A DNA stretch of 7,273 bases, taken from assembly GCA_019422005.1 (NCBI GenBank), contig JAHZEF010000054.1:1-7273 (forward strand). The letters are read 5' to 3'. Shown here piece by piece: positions 1 through 4,838 of this stretch. The position numbers and the translations under genes were made by a program. Numbering within the stretch: position 1 is the first letter of the stretch; each line of letters opens with the position of its first letter. The notes below the pieces were generated by a model. The model had not been told where the DNA came from and made no database searches. It saw only the letters and a list, made by a program, of their open reading frames with translations. Source of the stretch: Clostridiales bacterium. GTDB taxonomy: Bacteria; Bacillota; Clostridia; Oscillospirales; Oscillospiraceae.

Positions 1-664
1 GGTGATGGTGCTGATGCTGCTGTGCGCATACGGCTGGAAGCGGTCGGCGATCAAGCTGGGATTTCTGTTTCTGGCCCTGAGCGTGGCTTTCTGCGGCGTT
101 GTCATGGTCATGATGAACCTGTTCGGCGTCAGCCTGATGCTGCTGAACGGCGCGGCCTATTATCCGGTCAGCGGCAGGGTTCTGCTGCTGCTTGCCGCGG
201 CGGTCTATGTCCTGGCCAGAACGGTGTTTGCCGGGATTGCCGAGCATACGGGAGGGGAGCTGGTGCCCGTGGAACTGAACGCCGGGGAAAAGACGGTCAA
301 GCTGACGGCGCTGCGGGATTCCGGCAATACGCTCAAGGATCCCGTTTCAAACCGCGGGGTCCTGGTGGCGGATTGGCAGGTGGCGAAGGCCCTGCTGCCG
401 GCGGAAGCGGGAGCGGAGCTGACCGGCGCGCAGTTCGCGCAGCCTGCGGAGCTGCTGCCGCGCCTGTCCGGTGCGGCGGCAGCGGGGAAGTGGCGCCTGA
501 TTCCGTACCGGGCGGTCGGAACGGCCGGCGGGCTGCTGCTGGCCATGCGATGCGACCGGATACGGGTGGGAAAACAAATGGTGCAGGGAGGGCTGGTGGC
601 CTTTTCGCCGACGCCTGTTTCAGACGGCGGCGCCTACACCGCATTGATAGGAGGCAGAGTATGA
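1..664 (+). CDS. spoIIGA: Sporulation sigma-E processing peptidase SpoIIGA (5' end outside window)
   Basis: SpoIIGA is a membrane aspartic protease that removes the pro-sequence of SigE in the mother cell early in sporulation. About 220 residues are visible; the family is usually near 270-310, so the start and the first membrane helices lie upstream. Hydrophobic segments near visible residues 1-10, 18-45 and 56-75 are the remaining membrane helices. They are followed by a soluble domain with the motif LRDSGNTLKDP; its Asp is at visible residue 106 and matches the catalytic D-[ST]-G-N of the family. The stop overlaps the sigE start as ATGA, which fits translational coupling of protease and substrate. 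The exact neighbour (pro-SigE) makes the assignment strong. The GTG and ATG at positions 2 and 5 are internal codons and not likely starts. Confidence 0.93.
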   Translation, partial: VMVLMLLCAYGWKRSAIKLGFLFLALSVAFCGVVMVMMNLFGVSLMLLNGAAYYPVSGRVLLLLAAAVYVLARTVFAGIAEHTGGELVPVELNAGEKTVKLTALRDSGNTLKDPVSNRGVLVADWQVAKALLPAEAGAELTGAQFAQPAELLPRLSGAAAAGKWRLIPYRAVGTAGGLLLAMRCDRIRVGKQMVQGGLVAFSPTPVSDGGAYTALIGGRV

Positions 665-1368
665 AAGGAAAATGGCTGGGATTGCTGGTGCGGCTGGGAC
701 TGATCCAGCCGGAAAAGGTGATGTATATCGGCGGAAGCGATATTCTGCCGACGCCGCTGAAGGGCGCGGAGGAGCAGGCGCTGATTGCGCGCCTGATGGC
801 CGGCGATGAAGAAGCCAAGGCAATTCTCATTGAGCGCAATTTGCGGCTGGTGGTCTACATTGCCAGACGGTTTGAGAACACCGGCGTGAATATTGAAGAC
901 CTGATTTCCATCGGGACCATCGGGCTGATCAAGGCCGTGGGTACGTTCAAATCAGACCGGAACATCAAGCTTGCGACCTATTCCTCCCGGTGCATTGAAA
1001 ACGAGATCCTGATGTATATCCGGAAGATCTCAGGCCAGAAAACGGAAATTTCCCTGGATGAACCGATCAATACCGACTGGGACGGCAATGAACTGCTGCT
1101 CTCCGACGTATTGGGCACCGACGGCGACACGGTAATCCGGCCCATGGAAGAGGATGTGGACCTGCAGCTTCTGCAGCAGGCCCTGGAACGCCTGCCGGAC
1201 CGGGATCAGCGGATTGTGGCCATGCGGTTCGGCCTGGGCGGCCGGACGGAAAAAACACAGAAAGAAGTGGCCGATATGATGGGGATTTCCCAGTCTTATA
1301 TCTCGCGGCTGGAAAAGCGGATTATGCTTCGCCTGCGGCGGGAGATTTCCCGGCAGATCTATAATTGA
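661..1368 (+). CDS. sigE: RNA polymerase sporulation sigma factor SigE (pro-sigma-E)
   Basis: This is the mother-cell-specific sigma factor of early sporulation, made as an inactive membrane-associated precursor. It has 235 residues, close to the 239 of Bacillus subtilis SigE. The start ATG follows AGGAGG (649-654) by 6 nt. Residues 1-21 form a basic/hydrophobic pro-region, followed by YIGGS, the conserved zone where SpoIIGA cuts; this pro-region is a few residues shorter than that of B. subtilis. Region 2 follows, with ERNLRLVVYIARRFENTG and then the conserved DLISIGTIGLIKAV segment. The WDGNELLLSDVLGTD segment is typical of SigE. Region 4 near residues 165-230 ends in a helix-turn-helix with VADMMGISQSYISRLEKR. 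In many clostridia and bacilli sigG follows directly; here a terminator and rex follow instead. Confidence 0.97.
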   Translation: MKGKWLGLLVRLGLIQPEKVMYIGGSDILPTPLKGAEEQALIARLMAGDEEAKAILIERNLRLVVYIARRFENTGVNIEDLISIGTIGLIKAVGTFKSDRNIKLATYSSRCIENEILMYIRKISGQKTEISLDEPINTDWDGNELLLSDVLGTDGDTVIRPMEEDVDLQLLQQALERLPDRDQRIVAMRFGLGGRTEKTQKEVADMMGISQSYISRLEKRIMLRLRREISRQIYN

Positions 1369-1383
1369 AACATGCCTGATTTT

Positions 1384-1434
1384 TTTGCATTCATTCGGAA
1401 AATATCGATATTTTCCGAATGAATGCAAATTTTT
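1384..1434 (+). terminator. Intrinsic terminator of spoIIGA-sigE built on a perfect 46-bp palindrome
   Basis: Positions 1384-1429 are a perfect palindrome centred between 1406 and 1407. As RNA it gives a 21-bp stem with a UCGA tetraloop followed by five U (1430-1434), starting 15 nt after the sigE stop. The other side carries a T run (1381-1386), so the minus strand would also end in U after the stem, making it potentially bidirectional. The stem is AT-rich and much longer than most terminators. Confidence 0.85.
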
Positions 1435-1436
1435 GA

Positions 1437-1465
1437 TTGTAAAATTGCAGAATGAATGTTATAAT
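1437..1465 (+). promoter_or_regulatory. Promoter of rex, extended -10 (SigA type)
   Basis: TTGTAA (1437-1442), a 17-bp spacer, and TATAAT (1460-1465) preceded by TGT, giving the extended -10 form TGTTATAAT. Start of transcription is expected near 1471-1473. A 10-bp palindrome TATCGCGATA (1474-1483) lies at the predicted start of the transcript and could be an operator. No copy of the usual Rex site (TTGTTAA-N4-TTAACAA) is visible, so autoregulation by Rex is not supported here. Confidence 0.75.
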
Positions 1466-1528
1466 ACCTATGATATCGCGATAAAACCATGGGAGTCGGC
1501 GGAAATTTCTGAGAAGGAGTGGTGTGTT

Positions 1529-2173
1529 TTGGCGCAAAAGGAGATTTCGAAAGCAGTCCTGAAGCGGCTGCCGATTTATCTTTCCTATCTGAAGGCAATG
1601 CCTGAAAACGGCCAGACACATATTTCCGCAACGGCGCTGGCATCGGCCCTGAACATGGGGGAAGTGCAGGTCCGCAAAGACCTGGCCATGGTTTCTGACG
1701 GCGGGCGCCCGAAAATCGGATATCCGCGGGACGGGCTGATTGTGGATATTGAGGAGTTTCTGGGATACAGCAATACCAACAACGCGGTGCTCATAGGCGC
1801 GGGAAAGCTGGGAAAGGCGCTGCTGGGCTACAGCGGCTTTGCCGAATACGGCTTGAATATTGTGGCGGCCTTTGACACCGACGAGACCCTGATCGGCAAA
1901 ATGAAAAGCGGGAAAAATATCCTGCCGGTTTCCATGCTGGCGCAATTCTGCAAAGAGCAGAAAATCAAGATCGGAATTATCACGGTTCCGGCCGAGCATG
2001 CCCAGCGGGTTTGCAATTTGCTGATAGACGCCGGAATTGCGGCGATCTGGAATTTTGCGCCCACCCATCTGGATGTCCCGGCGAATATTCTGGTTCAAAA
2101 TGAAAATATGGCCGCTTCGCTGGCGCTGCTCTCCAAGCATTTGTCAGAGCATATGGGACAGCACGGGAAGTAA
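1529..2173 (+). CDS. rex: Redox-sensing transcriptional repressor Rex
   Basis: Rex senses the NADH/NAD+ ratio: with low NADH it binds DNA and represses fermentation and respiration genes, and NADH releases it. The protein has 214 residues, as expected for the family. An N-terminal winged-helix domain (about 1-80) contains LPIYLSYLK and the stretch QVRKDLAMVSDGGRPKIGY. The Rossmann fold starts with VLIGAGKLGKAL (GxGxxG at residues 90-95), and Asp after VAAF ends the second strand. The C-terminal swapped helix has NENMAASLALLSKHL, a family hallmark. The chosen start is TTG 1529: AAGGAG (1514-1519) lies 9 nt upstream, and no ATG or GTG start in frame fits the ribosome site. Reading further upstream in frame would run into the terminator palindrome. 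It appears to be a single-gene unit between the sigE terminator and the tRNA promoter. Confidence 0.96.
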   Translation: MAQKEISKAVLKRLPIYLSYLKAMPENGQTHISATALASALNMGEVQVRKDLAMVSDGGRPKIGYPRDGLIVDIEEFLGYSNTNNAVLIGAGKLGKALLGYSGFAEYGLNIVAAFDTDETLIGKMKSGKNILPVSMLAQFCKEQKIKIGIITVPAEHAQRVCNLLIDAGIAAIWNFAPTHLDVPANILVQNENMAASLALLSKHLSEHMGQHGK

Positions 2174-2180
2174 AAATTTC

Positions 2181-2209
2181 TTGCTATTTTCCGGAATCTA
2201 TATTATAGT
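2181..2209 (+). promoter_or_regulatory. Promoter of tRNA-Leu
   Basis: TTGCTA (2181-2186), a 17-bp spacer and TATAGT (2204-2209). It starts 7 nt after the rex stop and would begin transcription near 2216, a few bases before the mature tRNA end at 2222. There is no terminator between rex and this promoter, so rex transcripts may also run through the tRNA. Confidence 0.7.
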
Positions 2210-2221
2210 AGCGCGGAACGT

Positions 2222-2308
2222 GCCGGTGTGATGGAATTGGTAGACGTAGTGGACTCAAAATCCACCGCTGGCGACAGCGTGCCGGTTCGAGTCCGGCCAC
2301 CGGCACCA
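2222..2308 (+). tRNA. tRNA-Leu, anticodon CAA (reads TTG), CCA encoded
   Basis: The acceptor stem GCCGGTG (2222-2228) pairs with CACCGGC (2298-2304). The discriminator is A2305 and CCA is encoded at 2306-2308. The anticodon stem GTGGA/TCCAC (2249-2253/2261-2265) holds the loop CTCAAAA, giving anticodon CAA at 2256-2258. A long variable arm CGCTG-GCGA-CAGCG (2266-2279) makes it a class II tRNA, as expected for leucine. The T arm GCCGG-TTCGAGT-CCGGC spans 2281-2297. Confidence 0.97.
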
Positions 2309-2345
2309 CGTCGGAGCAAAGCCCGCTTTGCTCCGACGGCTTTTT
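2309..2345 (+). terminator. Intrinsic terminator directly behind tRNA-Leu
   Basis: A 13-bp perfect stem (2309-2321 with 2326-2338), loop CCCG, then GC and TTTTT (2341-2345). The stem begins at the base right after the encoded CCA, so 3' trimming of the tRNA would have to cut at the foot of this hairpin. Confidence 0.9.
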
Positions 2346-2368
2346 ATGCCTGCGGCAAAAAAGCCGTC
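2335..2368. repeat. Inverted repeat overlapping the tRNA terminator
   Basis: GACGGCTTTTT (2335-2345) is the exact reverse complement of 2358-2368, an 11-bp stem. The loop contains a further TGCC/GGCA pairing (2347-2350/2354-2357). It shares 2335-2338 with the 3' arm of the tRNA terminator and would pair away that terminator's U tract, so the two folds exclude each other. No gene or start is associated with it. Confidence 0.6.
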
Positions 2369-2389
2369 ACCCGCCCGCTCCCTGGCTTC

Positions 2390-2534
2390 TCCTTTCCAAA
2401 TCATAACCGTTATGCTGGGTTATGATTTGGTGGGGAAAACGGTCTGCCGAAACAGCCTATTTATTACATTTGAGCAGACCAATATAATCCGAACCTGTTT
2501 CCAATTGGCGATGGGTTCGGGTTATTTGTTTTTT
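2390..2534 (+). ncRNA. Candidate small RNA: three hairpins in a row ending in a terminator
   Basis: This is a hypothesis from structure only. Hairpin 1: 13 perfect bp (2396-2408/2418-2430), 9-nt loop. Hairpin 2: 7 bp (2441-2447/2474-2480). Hairpin 3: 12 bp with one G-U (2484-2495/2514-2525), followed by TTTGTTTTTT. There is no ORF with a ribosome site. Just upstream lies a C- and pyrimidine-rich stretch (2369-2397) containing TCTCCTTTCC, which resembles an anti-Shine-Dalgarno and is the kind of sequence Firmicute trans-acting RNAs use. No clear promoter was found between the tRNA terminator and this region, so the 5' end is unknown. It could instead be a read-through tail of the tRNA unit or a dispersed intergenic repeat. 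Confidence 0.35.
2484..2534 (+). terminator. Intrinsic terminator with no gene in front of it
   Basis: A 12-bp stem (2484-2495 with 2514-2525; one G-U at 2488/2521) and then a U-rich tail ending in six T (2529-2534). It is a good plus-strand terminator, but the nearest plus-strand gene is the tRNA, which already has its own terminator about 140 nt earlier. Confidence 0.65.
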
Positions 2535-2770
2535 CTGGCCGTTACGAAAGTGCCGGCTTCCGCAGCGGGGACGGCGCAAGCCCGCCTTCAGGCGGCAAAT
2601 TCGGCAGAAGCCCGGATGGAGGCGTAAGCCGGGCGGCGGAAAGGACGGAGGGAAGGAACGGGGATGGGGAAATCAATCAGATCATAATCTCAGGTTTCTG
2701 CGGGCATTGTGTGATGCCCGCCATCCGGTTTGCTGAAAAAGTAGTATGGGATCCAATTCAAGCATCATAT
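2535..2770. other. Intergenic stretch, GC-rich with hairpins, no gene seen
   Basis: No ORF here has a usable ribosome site. From 2551 to 2641 it is GC-rich with nested inverted repeats: TTCCGC/GCGGAA (2558-2563/2636-2641), CCGCC-TTCA-GGCGG (2582-2595) and GCCCGG/CCGGGC (2610-2615/2629-2634). A purine-rich run follows (2636-2672). A separate hairpin of 8 bp with a 6-nt loop is at 2700-2721, without a T tract on either strand. It could be a structured RNA or an intergenic repeat family; the sequence alone does not decide. Confidence 0.4.
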
Positions 2771-2810
2771 AAGAGGAGCAGAAAGACGAATCAGTCTTTT
2801 TGCTCCTCTT
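2771..2810 (-). terminator. Terminator-like hairpin overlapping the end of the RHH gene
   Basis: The 17-nt arms 2771-2787 and 2794-2810 enclose the loop 2788-2793. On the minus strand 16 of 17 pairs form (one A-C mismatch), and the RHH stop codon sits in the loop, so the last codons form one arm. On the plus strand the odd pair is G-U and the stem is unbroken. The U tail is poor on both strands, so terminator strength is uncertain. Confidence 0.5.
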
Positions 2811-3009
2811 GTTTGGTTTCGGCTATTGTGCAGCGCTCAACCGCATATTCCAAAAACCTGCCAATCAGTTCATTGCGGCTGTAACCTGTCTGCGTGGAAA
2901 TATTGTTAATTTTTTCAACCAAATCTTCCCTGATCCGTATCGAAAAAGTTTTAAAGCCATCCTCCCCTTTTGCACGTTTCGGAGATATGATTAATCGTTC
3001 ATCATCCAT
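2791..3009 (-). CDS. Ribbon-helix-helix (CopG/Arc-type) DNA-binding protein
   Basis: This is a 72-residue protein likely to act as a dimeric transcriptional repressor. After a charged N-terminus (MDDERLIISPKRAKGEDG), residues 20-60 fit the ribbon-helix-helix pattern. The strand KTFSIRIREDL would insert into the major groove, helix A is VEKINNISTQTG and helix B is SRNELIGRFLEYAVERC. The tail is Glu/Lys/Gln-rich. The start at 3009 is chosen over ATG 3027 because GAGGTGA (3014-3020, read on the minus strand) lies just upstream. The gene is visibly more AT-rich than the neighbouring coding regions. No toxin gene accompanies it, so it looks like a free-standing regulator and not half of a toxin-antitoxin pair. 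It is divergent from the surface operon, and the ATGTTA repeats between them are a natural operator. Which genes it controls is inference. Confidence 0.85.
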   Translation of the reverse strand: MDDERLIISPKRAKGEDGFKTFSIRIREDLVEKINNISTQTGYSRNELIGRFLEYAVERCTIAETKQEEQKD

Positions 3010-3022
3010 GCAATCACCTCGC

Positions 3023-3037
3023 AACATATTTTATGTT
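3023..3037. promoter_or_regulatory. Inverted repeat AACATA-TTT-TATGTT upstream of the RHH gene
   Basis: A perfect 6-bp inverted repeat with 3-bp spacer, placed immediately upstream of the RHH ribosome site. Its half site ATGTT is the same core as in the three 12-bp repeats at 3056-3091, so it may be a further binding site of the same regulator, positioned for autorepression. Confidence 0.45.
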
Positions 3038-3055
3038 TGAAAAGCGGTGATTTAT

Positions 3056-3091
3056 ATGTTATTATTTATGTTAGTATTCATGTTATAATTT
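3056..3091 (+). repeat. Three 12-bp direct repeats, core ATGTTA (putative RHH operator)
   Basis: ATGTTA begins at 3056, 3068 and 3080, exactly 12 bp apart; the full units are ATGTTATTATTT, ATGTTAGTATTC and ATGTTATAATTT (last base of the third unit is T3091). RHH repressors of the CopG/Omega/ParG type bind short repeats on about one helical turn, so the layout suits the adjacent regulator. The third repeat contains the plus-strand -10 box, so binding would block that promoter. Low complexity of AT-rich DNA is a caution, but the phase is exact. Confidence 0.6.
3081..3089 (+). promoter_or_regulatory. Extended -10 promoter toward the surface operon
   Basis: TGTTATAAT (TGn plus perfect TATAAT at 3084-3089). 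At 17 bp upstream there is only a weak -35 (ATTATT, 3061-3066), which extended -10 promoters tolerate. The ten bases ATGTTATAAT are identical to those in the rex promoter (1456-1465). The transcript would start near 3096 and carry a leader of nearly 200 nt before the SLH gene. No clear minus-strand promoter for the RHH gene could be fixed in this AT-rich stretch. Confidence 0.6.
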
Positions 3092-3095
3092 GCCG

Positions 3096-3271
3096 AAGGA
3101 GTTTAAAATCAGTTGAATTCCGGTGTGATCAGCCGCGCATTTTCAACCTTTTGAAAGGGAAAATCTGAAGAATTGGGGTTGAAATTGCCGAAATAGCTTT
3201 GTGGAATGACACCGGCATATAAATTGTGTGTACAAACAGGTGGTAGGATACCTGATTTGTTTTTATTCTTT
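3096..3271 (+). promoter_or_regulatory. Structured leader with possible attenuator before the SLH gene
   Basis: Base pairing visible in the leader: a closing stem CCGGTGT/ACACCGG (3120-3126/3209-3215), an inner 8-bp stem TTTCAACC/GGTTGAAA (3141-3148/3177-3184), then a terminator-like hairpin (3232-3260). ACCTTTTG (3146-3153) can pair with CAAACAGGT (3233-3241, one bulged C). That pairing would break both the inner stem and the terminator, as an antiterminator does. AAGGAG (3096-3101) is followed after 11 nt by a TTG that opens a 13-codon frame ending at 3154, inside the inner stem, so a leader peptide is conceivable. I recognise no known riboswitch consensus. The fold is read by eye. Confidence 0.4.
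3232..3271 (+). terminator. Terminator-like hairpin 15-25 nt before the SLH gene start
   Basis: ACAAACAGGT (3232-3241) pairs with 3250-3260 (10 bp, one bulged A at 3255), loop GGTAGGAT, followed by the U-rich run TTTTATTCTTT (3261-3271). Its position between the promoter and the first codon means that full termination would silence the operon; conditional termination is the simplest reading. Confidence 0.5.
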
Positions 3272-3294
3272 ATAAATGAAACCGGGTGTTGGAT

Positions 3295-4791
3295 GTGAAA
3301 TTATCTACGCGTGTGCTGGCGGCGGCCGGCATTTTTCTGAGCCTTTTCATCGCTATTGCCGTGGCGTCGTCAGAGCGGAACCAGAAGCCAGCAGGGCTTT
3401 CATCGGTATTCGTGACGGCGCAGGCAGCGGGCAGGAACGGAAATACCGCGGCGGAAACGGTGACGCATGCGCAGTACGTTCAGGGAAATCAAGGTTTTTT
3501 CCATCCGGACAGGCCAATTACACGGGCGCAGATTGCTCAGATGTTTGCCAATCTGCACATTGTGAAGCCGGGCACGCAGATATTTCGTGATGTGCCGGAG
3601 GGGCAGTGGTATGCGCCGGCGGTGAACCAGTTGTCCGGGATCCTGACGGGCTATGGCGACGGGACTTTCCGGCCGGATTCCATAGCAAAAATGTCGGAAT
3701 TTGTCGCAATGCTGTGCTGTGCCATGGATACGGAGGGAGCTGCCCGGCCCATGGAAACGGCGGCGGACAGCCCATGGTATTCTTCTTACTGGGCCTTTGC
3801 CGCAGAACAGGGCTGGTTTCCCGGGGAAATTGATGTGCAGGCAGATATGCCGGTGACGCGGGCGGTTGCAGTGACCATGATCAACCGCGCGCTGGGGCGC
3901 CTGCCGGATGCCGATTATGTTGATTCCATAGAGCAGGTGCTTTTTGTGGATGTTCTGCCGGAGCACTGGGCTTATGCGGAAATTCTGGAGGCGGCCGTGG
4001 ACCATCAGTGTGACAGCGACGGCAGCTGGGTTCCGGAGTCGGTCAATCTGCAGATATTGCCCTCCGGCATGTATTTCTCGGGCGGCGCCGGATACTATGT
4101 GGAACCCTCCGGGGCGCTTTGCCGGACTCCGGGGATTCTGGAGCTGGGAGATGACGCTTATCTGGTTGCCGATGAGACGGGGCGGATTTGGGCGGACAAC
4201 GCGATCCACCCCTACCAGAATACGCTGGTCTGCTGTGCACGCAACGGCAAGATGCTCAGGAACAACTCCTTCCAGGGGTTCTATTTCGATGAAGAAGGCT
4301 TCTATACTTCCGGCAGCGATGAGATTGACGGATTTGTAACTGAGATCCTGGCGGAAGTCACGGATGCTTCCATGTCACAGGAGGAAAAGCTGCGTGCGGT
4401 GTTTGACCATGTTCGGGCGTACGGCTACCTCGGACGCAATGCGGCCATTTCCGATGCGGTCATGTCCGGTGAGCGGGCGACGGCCTATGCCTCCAAGATA
4501 TTTGAAACCGGCAAGGGGGACTGCTATAACTTCACGGCGGCATTTTATTACCTGGCGCGTGCGCTGGGTTACGATGCCACAGCGCGGGTAGGAACCTGTT
4601 ATTATGCCAACTGGGGCTCCCGGGCGATTTCCCATGCGTGGGTAGAGATTCCAATGGAGGGGACGCTGTATCTGTTTGATCCGCAGATTGAGAACTTCAA
4701 TCTGCGCCGGGGAATCAGCAATGAGCGGTATGGGGCGTTTGGGGTTACATATCAGACCGCTTGTGCCGCCTACTATAAAAATCCTGGATAA
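3295..4791 (+). CDS. Exported SLH-domain protein with C-terminal transglutaminase-like domain
   Basis: A surface protein of 498 residues from GTG 3295. Residues 1-26 form a signal peptide (MKLSTRVL, then a hydrophobic core ending AVASS). Residues of about 56-240 hold S-layer homology repeats, recognisable by FFHPDRPITRAQ, YGDGTFRPDSIAKMSEF and ADMPVTRA; such repeats hold proteins to secondary wall polymers. A middle region of about 250-340 is unrecognised. The C-terminal domain is transglutaminase/protease-like with Cys in KGDCYNF (residue 410), His in SHAWVEI (447) and Asp in LFDPQ (462), a complete Cys-His-Asp triad. Function could be peptide cross-linking, amidase or protease action on wall material; this cannot be told from the fold. 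GTG 3286 is an alternative start; neither has a strong ribosome site, which suggests low or regulated translation. LP genes follow after 47 nt with no terminator. Confidence 0.88.
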   Translation: MKLSTRVLAAAGIFLSLFIAIAVASSERNQKPAGLSSVFVTAQAAGRNGNTAAETVTHAQYVQGNQGFFHPDRPITRAQIAQMFANLHIVKPGTQIFRDVPEGQWYAPAVNQLSGILTGYGDGTFRPDSIAKMSEFVAMLCCAMDTEGAARPMETAADSPWYSSYWAFAAEQGWFPGEIDVQADMPVTRAVAVTMINRALGRLPDADYVDSIEQVLFVDVLPEHWAYAEILEAAVDHQCDSDGSWVPESVNLQILPSGMYFSGGAGYYVEPSGALCRTPGILELGDDAYLVADETGRIWADNAIHPYQNTLVCCARNGKMLRNNSFQGFYFDEEGFYTSGSDEIDGFVTEILAEVTDASMSQEEKLRAVFDHVRAYGYLGRNAAISDAVMSGERATAYASKIFETGKGDCYNFTAAFYYLARALGYDATARVGTCYYANWGSRAISHAWVEIPMEGTLYLFDPQIENFNLRRGISNERYGAFGVTYQTACAAYYKNPG

Positions 4792-4838
4792 ATCCTGACT
4801 TTCAGCGCCTAACGACAGAAGAAACGGGGAATGAGATC

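Noticed and set aside
22..660. N-terminal extension of the sigE frame
   Set aside because: It only reads the spoIIGA sequence in another frame; SigE begins at ATG 661 with a strong ribosome site and matches the family length.
1437..1470. Rex binding site in the rex promoter
   Set aside because: TTGTAAAA resembles one half site only; the second half is absent.
1391..2140. Open frame of 249 codons on the minus strand opposite rex
   Set aside because: Mirror of the rex coding sequence, which is a clear family member; no ribosome site and the frame starts in the next promoter/terminator zone.
2281..2308. tRNA 3' end as an attachment site of an integrated element
   Set aside because: No second copy of the tRNA end is found in the window and no integrase is present.
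2791..3009. RHH protein as the antitoxin of a toxin-antitoxin pair
   Set aside because: No toxin-size gene lies before or after it on the minus strand.
3056..3091. The 12-bp repeats as a CRISPR array or plasmid origin iterons
   Set aside because: Far too short and without spacers for CRISPR; no replication gene nearby. Operator is the better fit.
3096..3271. Known riboswitch (c-di-GMP, SAM, cobalamin, preQ1, guanidine and others)
   Set aside because: None of the conserved sequence blocks I know from these classes is present.
3400..4209. Open frame of 269 codons on the minus strand inside the SLH gene
   Set aside because: No family features, basic low-quality composition; the plus strand encodes SLH repeats.
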